A DNA stretch of 64,000 bases from positions 299,348 to 363,347 of the forward strand of contig NZ_JACHXZ010000004.1 of assembly GCF_014192475.1 (NCBI RefSeq), read 5' to 3'. The notes under the pieces were generated by a model, which ran no database searches, was not told the origin of the DNA, and saw only the letters and a list, made by a program, of their open reading frames with translations. Below are positions 15,001 to 20,668 of the stretch, piece by piece. The stretch comes from Simiduia aestuariiviva (GTDB lineage Bacteria > Pseudomonadota > Gammaproteobacteria > Pseudomonadales > Cellvibrionaceae). A program made the translations under genes and the position numbers. Each line of letters starts with the position of its first letter. Position 1 is the stretch's first letter.

Positions 15001-17259
15001 AGTGGCTACACCTGCAGCTGGAGGCGTGAACCATTGTGCGAGGTTGAGATTTACTTCCGCTGTGTCGCCCTGCTCTATGTAGGCATCTGGTTGATTAGCG
15101 TTGGTATCAGCGGATGTTCTATCTGAGTTCCAGAAGGCAATGTTGCCCGTGTGATTTAACCAAATTTGAGAGCCCGGCTTGAGATCGACATCGGGCACGG
15201 TTAATGTCGCGCTGGTAGATTCGCCCTCTGAAAATATACTGTCTTCCAGCGCTTCGTTATTGCCGATTAGGTTGCGCAACTCGCTTGCGGTAATGGTACC
15301 CGCAGCGATGGTGACTTCTTGTAACGTGCCGCTCTCACCGGTAATGAAAAAACTGAACCCGGCGTAGTTAATATCTTCAATAACTGCCGGCACGTCGGGC
15401 ACGTACGCACTGGCATCAAAGGTAACGGCGCCGCCAACGGCGGTGTGACTGATCTCTACCGTAGTCGATTCAGAGGTAACCTGTCTGCCGGCAGCTGAAA
15501 CGTTAATTTGATTAATGGCCGCTGCTGTGTTGGAAAAGGTAATGGTGAGCGGCGCATCGACCCGCGCTAAATCTAAAGTATCATTACCTTCCCTATCGCT
15601 GTCCTTATCTACATCTTCGGGCTCAGGAAGCTCAGTAATGGTGGCGTTAAGACTGGAGCTGTCACCCATATCGGCGGAACTAAAGATGTAGGTGTCATCT
15701 CCTTTGCCACCAATGAGCGCATCGGTGCCATCGTAGCCCCGAAGAATATCGTCGCCCTCACCGCCAGTGAGCGTGTCATTGCCTTCGCTGCCGTAGAGCC
15801 AATCATCACCCTTACCGCCGTCAAAATTGACGCCTGCAGTGCCGCTGCTATGACCGCGCATGATGTCTTCACCATCGTGACCGGTAACTGCAACAACCTT
15901 GTCGAAGACTGTGCTAGAAATGGAACCAATGCGCGCGATTCTGTTGTTATCAAAATTGACGTTGTTGGTGCCAGTGGTACCCTGTAAAACAACAGAAAGA
16001 GAGCCAACAAAAGTGGTCGCCGATGAAGTCAGACTACCGGAAAGCGAAGCGCCCGATTCCAAGGTTAAGGTGATTGCATTGGTGGCACCGACGATGATGT
16101 TTTGGATATCGCCATCGCCAGCTCTGGAATAGGTTGCCGTTTTACTGCCATGAGCAACCTGTATGCGTCCGTCTGCTTTTACAGTAATTGTTAGCGCGCC
16201 CGTCAAGGCAGAGAGATCCAAGGTTTCCTGTGCTTCGACCAACTCAAGCGCACCATTGTCGGTAGCGTCGGCTTTACCGGTTTCGGCATTTAACAAAACG
16301 CCCTGATATTTGGGGTCATTGGTTGCAAATAGATTAATAGTTTCAACTTCACCTGACGCCGTTTCTAAAATCCAATCGCCGCCAATGCGGCTGTTGCCTG
16401 TCAGATCGTCAGAGGCAGCGATATCCGCCTGGGTAACACCGGCAAGTCGTTCGATGAAATCAAAACCCACTTGTCCTGCGGACAGGTTGCAGCCATAGAA
16501 TAGAATGTCGCCCTGCTCGGTTAGCGCGCTGCCCCAAGTGCGCAAAGCGGCCTCGTAGCTATTTAAATTGTCGTTGGAAAGCTCAGCAGTACCTAGGCGC
16601 AGTTTACCGGCGTCGGCATGGCTCAGAACATGCAATGCCGACACATCTTGTTTGGACTCGAGTAGCGCCGTGAGCGCTGCGAGACCATCTTGAGCACCGT
16701 CCAACAAAATTACGGTCACACCATTAGTTTCACCTTGCCACTGTGCGATTTGCGCACCGTGATCACCCGTACTTTCAAACGTCAACTCATCAGCGACATC
16801 ACCCAAAAATCGGTCCATCAACAACTCATAGTTATCGATACTGGTATCGACCACTAACGTTTGATTGCCCTGTAACTGCTGCAGGAAGTAGACACCTTCG
16901 TCCGGCGCTATGAATTTTTCTGCAATGCTGTCGTTTTTAGCTTCATCGGCAATGGGCGCCAAATATTCTGGCAGCAACTCGCGCTCTAGGCGGGGTTGGT
17001 CATTTTCGCTGGCGGCCTCTAAGTAAGCACCTTCTACCAACTGCTGGATAATTTCGGCGGTGTCGATTTGATCTCGAAGCGCTTGATCACCTGCAAAGGG
17101 GGCCATATCGGCAGACAATAAATATCGCGCCTCTAGCTGTTCAGCAAAATAGCGGTTTTTCCGCTTGGCTTTAATTGCCTGAACATTCCAGAAAAATTTA
17201 CGTAGCTCCCTCACCCGCGAAAACTTGGACTGAAGGAACCTGGCAAATAGATATTTCAT
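1..17259 (-). CDS. Giant LEPR-XLL / DUF4347 / RTX-repeat secreted or surface protein, 3' end outside window
   Basis: A single frame of 5,753 codons stays open from the ATG at 17259 to the window edge, so the protein is larger than about 5,750 residues. Residues 42-51 read LEARYLLSAD, the LEPR-XLL motif found near the N-terminus of very large proteins. Residues about 125-315 match DUF4347 (an LSH-type motif, then LFYGCNLSAG and AASDDLTG). After that come clusters of Gly/Asp-rich RTX nonapeptides (GGxGxDxxx), near bases 15640-15840, 13290-13560, 12010-12340, 10260-10500, 9430-9560 and 2140-2830, several ending in DTYxFSG. VCBS-like segments (DGSYSYTP) and other repeat modules lie between them. 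RTX repeats bind calcium and usually mark type I secretion, which fits the TolC-like gene 72 bases upstream. An AGG lies about 10 bases before the ATG. Role is probably adhesion or a surface/matrix function (inference); no catalytic domain was recognised in the part read. Confidence 0.9.
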   Translation of the reverse strand, partial: MKYLFARFLQSKFSRVRELRKFFWNVQAIKAKRKNRYFAEQLEARYLLSADMAPFAGDQALRDQIDTAEIIQQLVEGAYLEAASENDQPRLERELLPEYLAPIADEAKNDSIAEKFIAPDEGVYFLQQLQGNQTLVVDTSIDNYELLMDRFLGDVADELTFESTGDHGAQIAQWQGETNGVTVILLDGAQDGLAALTALLESKQDVSALHVLSHADAGKLRLGTAELSNDNLNSYEAALRTWGSALTEQGDILFYGCNLSAGQVGFDFIERLAGVTQADIAASDDLTGNSRIGGDWILETASGEVETINLFATNDPKYQGVLLNAETGKADATDNGALELVEAQETLDLSALTGALTITVKADGRIQVAHGSKTATYSRAGDGDIQNIIVGATNAITLTLESGASLSGSLTSSATTFVGSLSVVLQGTTGTNNVNFDNNRIARIGSISSTVFDKVVAVTGHDGEDIMRGHSSGTAGVNFDGGKGDDWLYGSEGNDTLTGGEGDDILRGYDGTDALIGGKGDDTYIFSSADMGDSSSLNATITELPEPEDVDKDSDREGNDTLDLARVDAPLTITFSNTAAAINQINVSAAGRQVTSESTTVEISHTAVGGAVTFDASAYVPDVPAVIEDINYAGFSFFITGESGTLQEVTIAAGTITASELRNLIGNNEALEDSIFSEGESTSATLTVPDVDLKPGSQIWLNHTGNIAFWNSDRTSADTNANQPDAYIEQGDTAEVNLNLAQWFTPPAAGVATAAHTFTLALGYESATAMGRAAALVEVTLPAKTYTGSAAEIKAEWAQDLQQAIASAIDTYAGTTTLEIMKAPITVNQVAGRISMVTDSGALEFSSSNGTRQAAGDGDAGAELLLSDLFNDRPTSTNAVTADFTFNLTLGDYLAKGLTKAEATFTVTVAGKDYSAFGSSSDIYKAWVADIQAAIDVAYTAAATTPGANVTDAVDNEKLAEVVMQLWKEKVETSIQGNGTKGGVDLTAVDVDVSDEGVLFVDAPAQTMTVTNTNTTLVQKELTFAVSASNIETIKVPKSSASSTVYKLGVVDKAGALGLLFDGEESTNVLDLSAFSGAIELDIFEEGSVRATLTVAGGSYVITAQGVSDVVLGDGDNTIIYSGSGSLTGTLRAAESATDATNYNLVFASDFEGDVVVNNTSAAQADELYDAHSVQNANDSWLTLAGITFNYIDVSQVDADALLFSNNLVSGAQGQDYIANTTGEQLTVNAGAGNDIVIGSETASDTLQGGSGDDEIWGQGGTNTLSGGKGNDLLHGGTGTDTVDGGDGDDVLYSSAGGDSLAGGKDSDTYVFSGSGWNGTTLVENAGDTGTDVVDFRYTSADVEFAIGENSFSATVGSDSISGITQIEKIVGGSGNTTYTFQNNWLSPLLIENSEAANVTLDFSNVTADLTFTIIGSGTVLVKDTNGNSIRVDNVDNIKGGQGNNSYWVEGDGSIGGNLDSSAGLPGTLQSLDYSKSRIVEAVIDSTVPSVPGATQYVLLSSPVVGKGELQWQADGSYQYLVDSELDFKDLADGASTSVTVYYSARDLANQQIGLKNSLTFNVTRVDGTLEVSTLEVSATAVTPVVAPTIDLTLDTIPDATATPAGQVVGFGGTVAGINLLVGAELADTFTAADGIDTKLFGAGQNDVLTGASGNDTIIAGAGMDTIVGGAGDDTIEGQAGSDHISGGDDVDDINGGDGNDYIDGGAGNDIIFGGAGNDTLIGGTGADSLVGGQGDDTYLFSGDWGQDVDTFTLASASFNGTALTFGTEFTGTSGARITVNADGSYSYTPAPTMASEPIGLPSTDTLTLVVQNELGHTQEITRTISVTNGETTVSEGTVSVSKLITDADSDPVGFSLQMLGQFDSTRLADGDRITGFGSNIISKGAGENILYPGKGHLTIEQDGSYVFTATGDTLKGAESVTIRVKLEIKDEQNQSRIETFNLTFTADNTRGVISTDGLNSEEAGAALVVASGPQDLTSGNRLAVRGVVEGTQGGEDILSFAGQDAIAASEASLAIDAVAAVSRDLDLSFSGAGLSVSDSAATANTLFVSAVSLANIETIKGGAGDNNYVFENLWGGTTDSTLVLDDTATVAGKQGTLDFSAVEGPLFFSLENELAEDGSATGNVVVTVTAEREVTKTLRFGENADGEEVLIADDDLTNAVTRTETVTETVTYTVKAVGIEAIIGGGGSNRFTLVGDVNYTGSIDGGAGTATLDYSQFVKMNADGTEQIGVTVDLSDLNATTDGIAGAVSNVDNLIGTDFSDTLTGSDADNKIEGRGGNDIIVGGEGADELIGGAGDDNMQGGIGNDTLDGGVGSDTLAGGEGDDTYVFDNEWAARHSLLESLKSTEADTITDAAGENTLDLSGLTADLTMLFADSSGTTTLDITADVTPKQFPDSVPSKTNSIAISDVSTATWAITSGAGADSVQMGDGASFTGTLDTGEGTNTLDYFTGGYTNNVTVDLAADTATGFSGGIIGIQNVWGSLATDSADSFTGNDKDNLFVLGTINAGAIADVIVGGAGNDTVSYVNIAVAVDASLARGDAYALGDNTNSINTFDGIENLIGSDQADTLTGDAGNNVIEGGAGNDTLSGGDGDDRFVFTDGWGEDTKIANDNGTDTLDFSQVTTDLAFDMGRGDGSAVAMSDALDRDVTIASDGNSVTTDFTIEHFIEGQGANDLQQANVILTTDAQDALIEGLEKLRDWANAISSNHSSWGELMDTPVPLVDAATFGELFNFDGDDAPVDYATALGNAIESQLINPLKDLFWDGASNTANNGATATTDEVFALGTDAVATYAVIDNVDAQQGTLVLQPDGSYSYSVDPAVDFTDLAIGEATEVNFSYQATHDSGALSDIQTVTIVVYRSGANELQVNGATSGTDVVTGEAHVDPLNPFSMTLNNRLIEFGANVTVLQELDAVGLDLGAALSKLPGVSVDFQPQLTNRLTFDFAFGLNVDGSETDKDANLDQFTLRDAALNFEAKVSEQDVDATLDFGLLQASIVDGSVEMLSLLSLGHEGDLSFADLQAAIDGTVGNTFDDQLKITVSENSGVVAELPVVFAADGINIDLPELPVIKITTPALPDFSALTDVDLLPAIGNFFDNLTIDLPDFSQLFDLNNLSPADIVNLLRGAFDFILESDLFSVEIPGIGLTLDGIFDNLIPGDFPGFKDYFTDLLDRLQANFDSISNVGDWIKAELAALFAGLPAGINLPSFDLDIGFDGWDLGFDWDFNWDLTYNLPFDLALPDLDTLFGFDVPEPTVTSSGDFVLNGVLDFNFDLDFDVKQFGLAAAKTGTAVNPLDYAYLSDDSGVSFTGSAGGENLDASVTLDIFGQEIGFYGVDGSGLLTLAMGAGLKDTNAGRYSIKELSVLQQDALDITATGSASFDLPVFFPTELIPAGGSDQDLNADGYADNLLHLGVDFGLDENLAATLGEFEIVIPADIFDLGKMGLLSLDSILDMLQGVVNEMAGEEFIAYGANSNELTVPVWSVDPSVSVGDYTKGVGEKIVRTADGALTLYEFIETATGISVWGIERRIDANDLSSVELDIYTPVDQALSTAEQNLAVKTGTADEWLVRTGLLYQDIPLLGMSLTDILGEGTVSVADAINEAIEFARDNAENVGELVEAFNDKLRETFNLADDIELFSGSYENSVFDFDFSFETLIQDQFALALDIDDLGLDQWGLEGVADLVEIKADGSIDLLASADLNFGFGFDLTNVTEPLAYIDQDSAFNVLLSAAAEDLSFMLGLDLGLPFELGLLAEDGSAALQLGFSAGFSGFDAESDTNGVLEFTELGDAFSAEAFGGADLNLPMYFPIKSMPLGGTEDDRNGDGVADNALAASAEFNWSLDSGFETNYSYAIPSLGFSKSDLVAGMIGLLNNPDNMLAGLEGFFSGINTVADGIANIELPLIGGDAFDSLANSLKSLESSVLGAQAVAGVYDADSLGAWLQERSDNEEQIFDALLDEVRTALFNGLTSFNTDEASSDLFSFVVPIYDEYGAEQYDEFGKLLTKLPTSPDDIELVFSDTGLLTFNIKFGGLLLGNYVKVTNPDTGEKERTGAVTEASVPLDLSTGMAGLNLAVDAELEVLMDYLMGIGLGIGVLDEDDPTHVGVFLDTSGINTAGEEIALDVKASLAEGSSMSGTLGFLAMDIVSTGETSLTGHLGLDINDAQANGDNRLELSEIGDIDVVLNANAKAQANLHASVATSVGDILPSINTGIEYSQALNASLSLSGGASFEIGDPTAILHDVTLNAGSVFDSFLGDTFDVIKEIVMPLKPVVDLLLMEIDLGVTKLQFIDIAYLKLPAKTVDTAKKVLKALDATIKFMESMDSMEGDINFGTFNLTGGLLSDPDQQASSNDSGIRSGGDTISPVEGPDQDGLTDPNGGKNFRIPVLEDPMSVLNFILGKGEVDLFWYNLPDLALEFEYEKSYMVYPGLNVGLGGAIGAFTNFDFGFDTRGFSQWMDTGFDLGESWRVFNGFYLDDHGIENTGQDAYELGLTAEIFAKASLGIGGFIEAGVKGGIEAIIGFDLNDTETAYENDLPIGDGKLYGSELIERITHGPQCLFDVSGQLSVFLEAFMWIGIDMGFSTITLFEARDRFVDEIIAEFSWECIHEAPTDIAFKGIESGGEWIENASSDTLVLQYPADYSDSANQYTVDVWPIDGDLTLQSLALAGLLDTEYYDRDEELALSTKLANWRANNPGDEVIVVSTGQRLEVFLASEINHVVVNGSDLTGDRFDRFKISKLNGTVESLTINAGKGDDIIDLYADSDVTDEALDIRIIGGEGADRISVDSLLLTPDGVHLIQGGAGEDSIKVTGVASYSKLEIHGDDGDDTIFGGAGRDEVYGGAGFDVIATYGGADYIEGGDEAPALYVNRQGELQAAEIYDVNGDRYGVANSAEGYNEYGFPVTFSSDASGSYLFDAAMGLYRLAVAGETGTHSADPIDISGLDIVVRTFSGDVIEGGEGDDEIRGGKGFDRLYGLNEKNIGTDGTNTIYGDDGNDIIDAGVGGLIAFGGKGDDTIVWQYAPVGADVELIVQGGDGNDTLSAFITNNNSEINLYQHGDDVASKLATLEIQDNGGQTDSLKLDVENLVLDTQGGADDIDIGDLLGTNLLTVDVQLGSSLATMWQVERDGFGNHQVYSTEYTAFLEKTPLLDSDGNEVKDANGYTVMVPVEPQAFVDGVALKEYFYRFDLAEGGTYRYNSDGSPMLKDVNVVAQANSDLSVQSVSLADGLQNVTLFYGYDDSLVNAGRPTPSNDNSPIDSVTLTAGMSAEDVKAAIESMASINEVEVTGSGTDISPWNIEIISASSTALFGYHYAVQAHSGSLLQKDDTRSVQVFYRIDSETADYLYDGVAPALVVNSESATAVTDSRIQQLALPAGSTEGVIWYGDQGVAITQSELANGAALLESRLNSVLGANSVEVFGSGTADDPWEFIFDQAPQTDGAYLPLEFAGGVSVSDTAFALTRTTVTLATEAAPDLDRQYFDWPASAVSLEFTYGTESFSLDFAGLTAEQSAAKIEAAFAALPTAVAVSVAMTGTNTWQIVIHKNSPEAIAVDVLETKSSSVKATASDDNNALQTVTLVGDDHLLWYGTGVVVIDSATTPASLQSDLEELTSLANANIEVTRDGDQWSIALTSVDANVKYSAFYSASINAAPANYPDIAVSTALTDNSIQSVTENALASFWYGDQGVDVDFGATAAEIETALEKLANVQRVHVSGVPGNWQITFVAADTDPDGHFLMASVESSDAELAHGKRHNQVFASSATAI
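12526..12555 (-). repeat. Perfect 15-bp tandem duplication inside the giant gene
   Basis: GCTGACCTCTAAGGT is present twice without spacer (12526-12540 and 12541-12555). It yields the repeated peptide LEVST-LEVSA and keeps the frame. Confidence 0.95.
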
Positions 17260-17331
17260 AGTACTAACCTGATTGGGTCGGTAAAAAAGTGCGCACAAAA
17301 ATGTGCAGGCAACATGTAATTAACGTTCTTG

Positions 17332-18663
17332 TTACTTCAGCCACGCGTTGATGTGTTGAAGATCGTCTTCAACTAACACACCCGCCGCTCGCTTGAGTTT
17401 TAAACTATTGATGACGTAGTCGTAGCGCGCTTCGATGTAGTTGCGTTCCGCATCGGCGAGATCGCGCTGAGCATCTAACACAACCAACATGGTGTAGATG
17501 CCCGCTTGATGACCGCGCTGCTTGTTCATCAACACACTGCGCTGGGATTTAACCGTTTTTTCTAACGCCTTGATCTGGGCGATATTGGCGATAACACCTT
17601 GATAGGCGGAGTTCACATCCGTTTGCACAGATCGCATTACGCGATGCAAATCCTCTTGAGTTTTATACATTCTCTCGATAGCTTCACGCTTGCTTGCAGA
17701 AACGCCACCGCCTTGGTAGATGGGAATTTCCAGCCGCAACGCCACTTCATCGCTTTTGATTTTGCTAGCGCCGCCAAATAACGAGCCGCCCTGGTCTTCG
17801 GTGAATTGGCGATAGGTCAAATCCAAGGTGGGAAAGTGTCCCGCGTTTTGTGCGCTGATTTCTTTCTTAGCTTCTTTCAATGCAGTTTGCTGCGAAAGGA
17901 CATCGGGGTTTTTGGTCAACCCCGTATTAATCCACTGTTGCGGATCGGTAGGCTCAGGCAGCGTTAAGGGAATTTGCTCCTGAATAGGCCGCAAATTGGT
18001 GGGCAACTCATTGGTCATTTTCAACAGCTCATAGCGCGCATCATCGAGCGCTTTGATGAACTGGGCCTCTTCAGCCAATGCAGTGAAATAACGCGCCTCG
18101 GCATCTTCCACCTCCGACTTGCGCCCGATACCGGCCTTGCGGCTCTTGGTGGCGTATTCCACTTGGCGGCTCAGCGCCTCTTTCTCTGCGCCGATAGCAG
18201 CCAGCTGCTCTTCGGTTTTCAGCACAGTGAAGTAACGCTCGGCAACGGACATCAGCATGTCTTGGCGGGCTTTATCGAAATCAATATCGGCGCGCTGAGC
18301 AATAAGCTTGGACTGGCCGTAACGCACCCAATGCTCATGGTTATAGATGGATTGGTTTAGGGCGAGGGTGAAGGTGGTAGTGTCGTAGGAGGCCTTCGAC
18401 GAATCGGCTACCTGGTTTTCAGATTCCAGAATGCGATCGTTATTGCGCGTTTCATCAACGGCGAAAGACAAGGACGGCAGCAATTTTGCGCGCGCCTTGG
18501 CGATGGCTTCTTGCTCGGCAGCTCGCTGGAATCCCGCCCCCAAAAAGCTTGGATCGGCCTGTTTGGCCTTTGCCAGAGTTTCTACCAGCCCCTCCTGTGC
18601 CTGCACAGCCGTGCAAGAAAACACAAAAGCGAGCGCGGCAACCGCGCGAAACAGCCCTTTCAT
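17332..18663 (-). CDS. TolC-family outer-membrane efflux/type I secretion channel
   Basis: About 443 residues, usual for TolC. The N-terminus is a clear signal peptide (MKGLFRAVAALAF... ending AVQAQ), followed by two long alpha-helical coiled-coil halves and beta segments. Motifs such as LALNQSIYNHEHW and LEIPIYQGGGVSASKREA are typical of the TolC/OEP fold. It should form a trimeric outer-membrane channel with a periplasmic tunnel. The start at 18663 is preferred over an ATG nine codons upstream because it begins the signal peptide and has GGGG about 7 bases before it. It sits just upstream of the giant RTX gene in the same direction, so it probably exports that protein. The matching ABC transporter and HlyD-type adaptor are not in this window. 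Confidence 0.9.
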   Translation of the reverse strand: MKGLFRAVAALAFVFSCTAVQAQEGLVETLAKAKQADPSFLGAGFQRAAEQEAIAKARAKLLPSLSFAVDETRNNDRILESENQVADSSKASYDTTTFTLALNQSIYNHEHWVRYGQSKLIAQRADIDFDKARQDMLMSVAERYFTVLKTEEQLAAIGAEKEALSRQVEYATKSRKAGIGRKSEVEDAEARYFTALAEEAQFIKALDDARYELLKMTNELPTNLRPIQEQIPLTLPEPTDPQQWINTGLTKNPDVLSQQTALKEAKKEISAQNAGHFPTLDLTYRQFTEDQGGSLFGGASKIKSDEVALRLEIPIYQGGGVSASKREAIERMYKTQEDLHRVMRSVQTDVNSAYQGVIANIAQIKALEKTVKSQRSVLMNKQRGHQAGIYTMLVVLDAQRDLADAERNYIEARYDYVINSLKLKRAAGVLVEDDLQHINAWLK

Positions 18664-18825
18664 AGTGGTATCCCCAAGTTTTACGCCCATTCCAGGCGAT
18701 TATTTCTTTTAGCTGTGTGGACCACTAAAAGCGGTCCATTAATGCGACTAGCAGCTAAATAGCAATCCAATTGCACGAATCACTCAGCAGACCCTCACAC
18801 AAAGGGCTTAAAACGCGCCGCGTCA

Positions 18826-18838
18826 TAATTTTATAGCA
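18826..18838 (-). promoter_or_regulatory. Possible extended -10 promoter for the TolC/giant-protein operon
   Basis: On the minus strand the sequence TGCTATAAA (extended -10) lies about 165 bases upstream of the TolC start. No convincing -35 box was found, so this is a weak prediction. Confidence 0.3.
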
Positions 18839-18990
18839 CTAAGGCATGACTGTATATTTCTTGCGCAACCGTGATGGATGTCTCACAAACCATTGAAAAC
18901 GCGATGCCCCTTGATTCAGGGGGCTGGGGCTATGCCTACGAGACATGAGTCAGACACAGGAAGGTTTTAATAACGAAATCGTATAAATAG

Positions 18991-19018
18991 AAAAGGCTCA
19001 ATCCCGAAGGATTGAGCC
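18991..19018 (-). terminator. Rho-independent terminator of the Pro-Thr lipoprotein gene
   Basis: A perfect 10-bp stem (GGCTCAATCC / GGATTGAGCC) has a TTCG tetraloop when read on the minus strand and is followed by TTTTCTATTT. It lies about 45 bases after the stop codon of the lipoprotein gene at 19063. Confidence 0.88.
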
Positions 19019-19062
19019 CCTTTGTTGCTCTCTTGCGTCAGCCACAAGAGGCTATGCCGCCA

Positions 19063-20442
19063 TTACTCAAAAACGATACGCAGTTGCTCAGCATCGTAAT
19101 TGTCAAAATAAGCCGGCCTGACCTTGCTGCCAGATCGCGATTCGGTGGCCCACTGGCGCCGGAACTCCGCACGGCCACCATCTTGCAGGTAACCACTCAC
19201 GCCGATATACATATCCGTCGACGAGCGGGAGGCCAGATCCGCCTCAACAGCTGCAGGCAGCTGTAAAGCGGGCAGTGTACCGGCTATCGGCGCATCCAAT
19301 CGCCACTGATAGTCGGTGCCGAACAGGTTCCCATAGGCGACGGTGCGCTGGCTGCCAAGGGACGATAGGTCGTAATCTACCGAAGTGCCTTCGGCAAATG
19401 CATCGCTCAGGCCGGCAATGGCGGCTAACAAAGCGTCTTCATTTTCGGCAATAGTCAACGTCTGGGTGGCGCTGTTGGTATCCACTTTAATGCGGCGAAT
19501 GGCGTCATAGGTAACGCTGCCCTGCTCGGTGCTACCCATTGCAACATCTCGGTAGGCCTGTACGAAGTTATTGCTGCTTTGACCCGGAAACACAAACTGA
19601 CGCGCTTCGCCCGACATCAGTAATTGGCGGCCAGCCGCCGTATTGGCATAGGTGCGATAGAACGCAATATCAGTGGCATTGGTGGCAATTACTGCCTCAA
19701 AACCGGCGTTGGCGTCGGCGGCAAAGTCATCTGCCACGAGGGTGTAGTTGGTTTGATCGGCCTCGACCTGCAGCAAGGTAGCAAAGGCATTCTGATCATC
19801 GCTTGTGGGAAGCAATAAAATATCCACCATTGGAAAGGGTTGATCAGGCACAGTGCACCAACTCATGGGATGAATGCTGCCCTGTTGCAGGCCGCCGCCG
19901 ATGAAGACGGTATGGTTGGGGTAGGCACTGTTGACGTTACTTAAATCGAGCTGCAGATCTTGACAGCTGCAATTTGTGTCAAGCTGACTGTCATATTCTT
20001 TGCGTATTCCCAAATCACCCTCAGTGACGTCAATGATGCTGCTGATGCGATAGGCACCTGACTCGCCCACCGTGGCGACGATACTCACGTGCTGTGCCTC
20101 TTCCGGCCAAACAATATCGATTTTGCCCTCGGCGTCGGGCGCATGGGTTGCCAAAATACTGCCATCGGCGCTGTGAACCACAAACTGCGCATCGGTATCT
20201 GCTTGTACCGCATCACATTGAGTGGCTGTCTTTATTAGGTCAGCCGTTAATCGCGCTTCTGGCGTGGGCGTGGGTGTAGGTGTAGGTGTGGGTGTAGGTG
20301 TGGGTGTAGGTGTAGGTGTAGGTGTAGGTGTAGGTGCGGGCACAGGCACGGGAGTAATCGTTTCACCACCGTCACTGCCGCCGCCTCCACCACAGGCGAC
20401 CAACAGCCCACACACTACCGACAATACCAATCCTTTTTTCAT
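19063..20442 (-). CDS. Large lipoprotein with N-terminal Pro-Thr repeat linker, function unknown
   Basis: 459 residues. A lipoprotein signal ([17 protein letters not shown]) ends in a lipobox cysteine at residue 17, followed by a Gly-rich stretch and then about 15 Pro-Thr dipeptides. The PT tract looks like a flexible spacer holding the remaining ~390 residues away from the membrane. The main domain contains four Cys residues in its first half (one CSC) and several beta-like segments, but I do not recognise the family. Within the repeat the DNA is an almost pure GGTGTA hexamer array. The gene stands alone, with a terminator after it and another gene's terminator before it, so it is probably its own transcription unit. 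Confidence 0.75.
   Translation of the reverse strand: MKKGLVLSVVCGLLVACGGGGGSDGGETITPVPVPAPTPTPTPTPTPTPTPTPTPTPTPTPEARLTADLIKTATQCDAVQADTDAQFVVHSADGSILATHAPDAEGKIDIVWPEEAQHVSIVATVGESGAYRISSIIDVTEGDLGIRKEYDSQLDTNCSCQDLQLDLSNVNSAYPNHTVFIGGGLQQGSIHPMSWCTVPDQPFPMVDILLLPTSDDQNAFATLLQVEADQTNYTLVADDFAADANAGFEAVIATNATDIAFYRTYANTAAGRQLLMSGEARQFVFPGQSSNNFVQAYRDVAMGSTEQGSVTYDAIRRIKVDTNSATQTLTIAENEDALLAAIAGLSDAFAEGTSVDYDLSSLGSQRTVAYGNLFGTDYQWRLDAPIAGTLPALQLPAAVEADLASRSSTDMYIGVSGYLQDGGRAEFRRQWATESRSGSKVRPAYFDNYDAEQLRIVFE
20262..20340 (-). repeat. GGTGTA/GGTGTG hexanucleotide repeat encoding (Pro-Thr)n
   Basis: About 13 consecutive 6-bp units (GGTGTA with GGTGTG/GGCGTG variants on the plus strand) lie inside the lipoprotein gene. 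Because the unit is six bases, gain or loss of units would change the number of Pro-Thr pairs without breaking the frame. Confidence 0.9.
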
Positions 20443-20612
20443 TATTAGATTCCCCTAAACATGGCAAAAAAAAACCGGCAGATTAAACCAGCAGATGCTA
20501 GGCAATTCAACGAAAATATCGGACGAATAATGAACAGCGAGTCATTTTTACCTCAAAGGCTGTAGGCTCCGGGCAAATCTCGACTCACCCTTTTATTTAA
20601 TACAGCGCCTAC

Positions 20613-20645
20613 AAAAAAGCCCATCCGTAAGGACAGGCTTTTTTT
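20613..20645 (-). terminator. Rho-independent terminator of the decarboxylase gene
   Basis: An inverted repeat GCCTGTCC / GGATGGGC (read on the minus strand, two G-U pairs) with loop TTAC is flanked by A7 and T6 runs. It starts about 25 bases after the decarboxylase stop codon. The two mismatched pairs become G-U wobbles only on the minus strand, which supports that orientation. Confidence 0.85.
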
Positions 20646-20668
20646 AAGCAAAAGTGCTTAACCCAAAT

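Larger units (their letters stand above)
18664..19062. other. Intergenic region upstream of the TolC gene
   Basis: About 400 bases lie between the TolC start and the end of the Pro-Thr lipoprotein gene. The part near 19000 is the lipoprotein's terminator. The rest holds only the possible -10 box and a small GC hairpin near 18906-18924. No coding sequence or RNA gene was recognised. Confidence 0.6.

Noticed and set aside
1-17250. Many plus-strand and other-frame ORFs of 60-190 codons
   Set aside because: They are shadows of the single minus-strand giant frame; low-complexity RTX coding produces long antisense frames rich in Ser/Pro/Ala.
18900-18930. Hairpin GCCCC / GGGGC as a terminator
   Set aside because: The stem is short and has no U-run on either strand.
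20262-20340. Possible CRISPR-like repeat
   Set aside because: A pure hexamer array with no spacers, inside an open reading frame encoding Pro-Thr.
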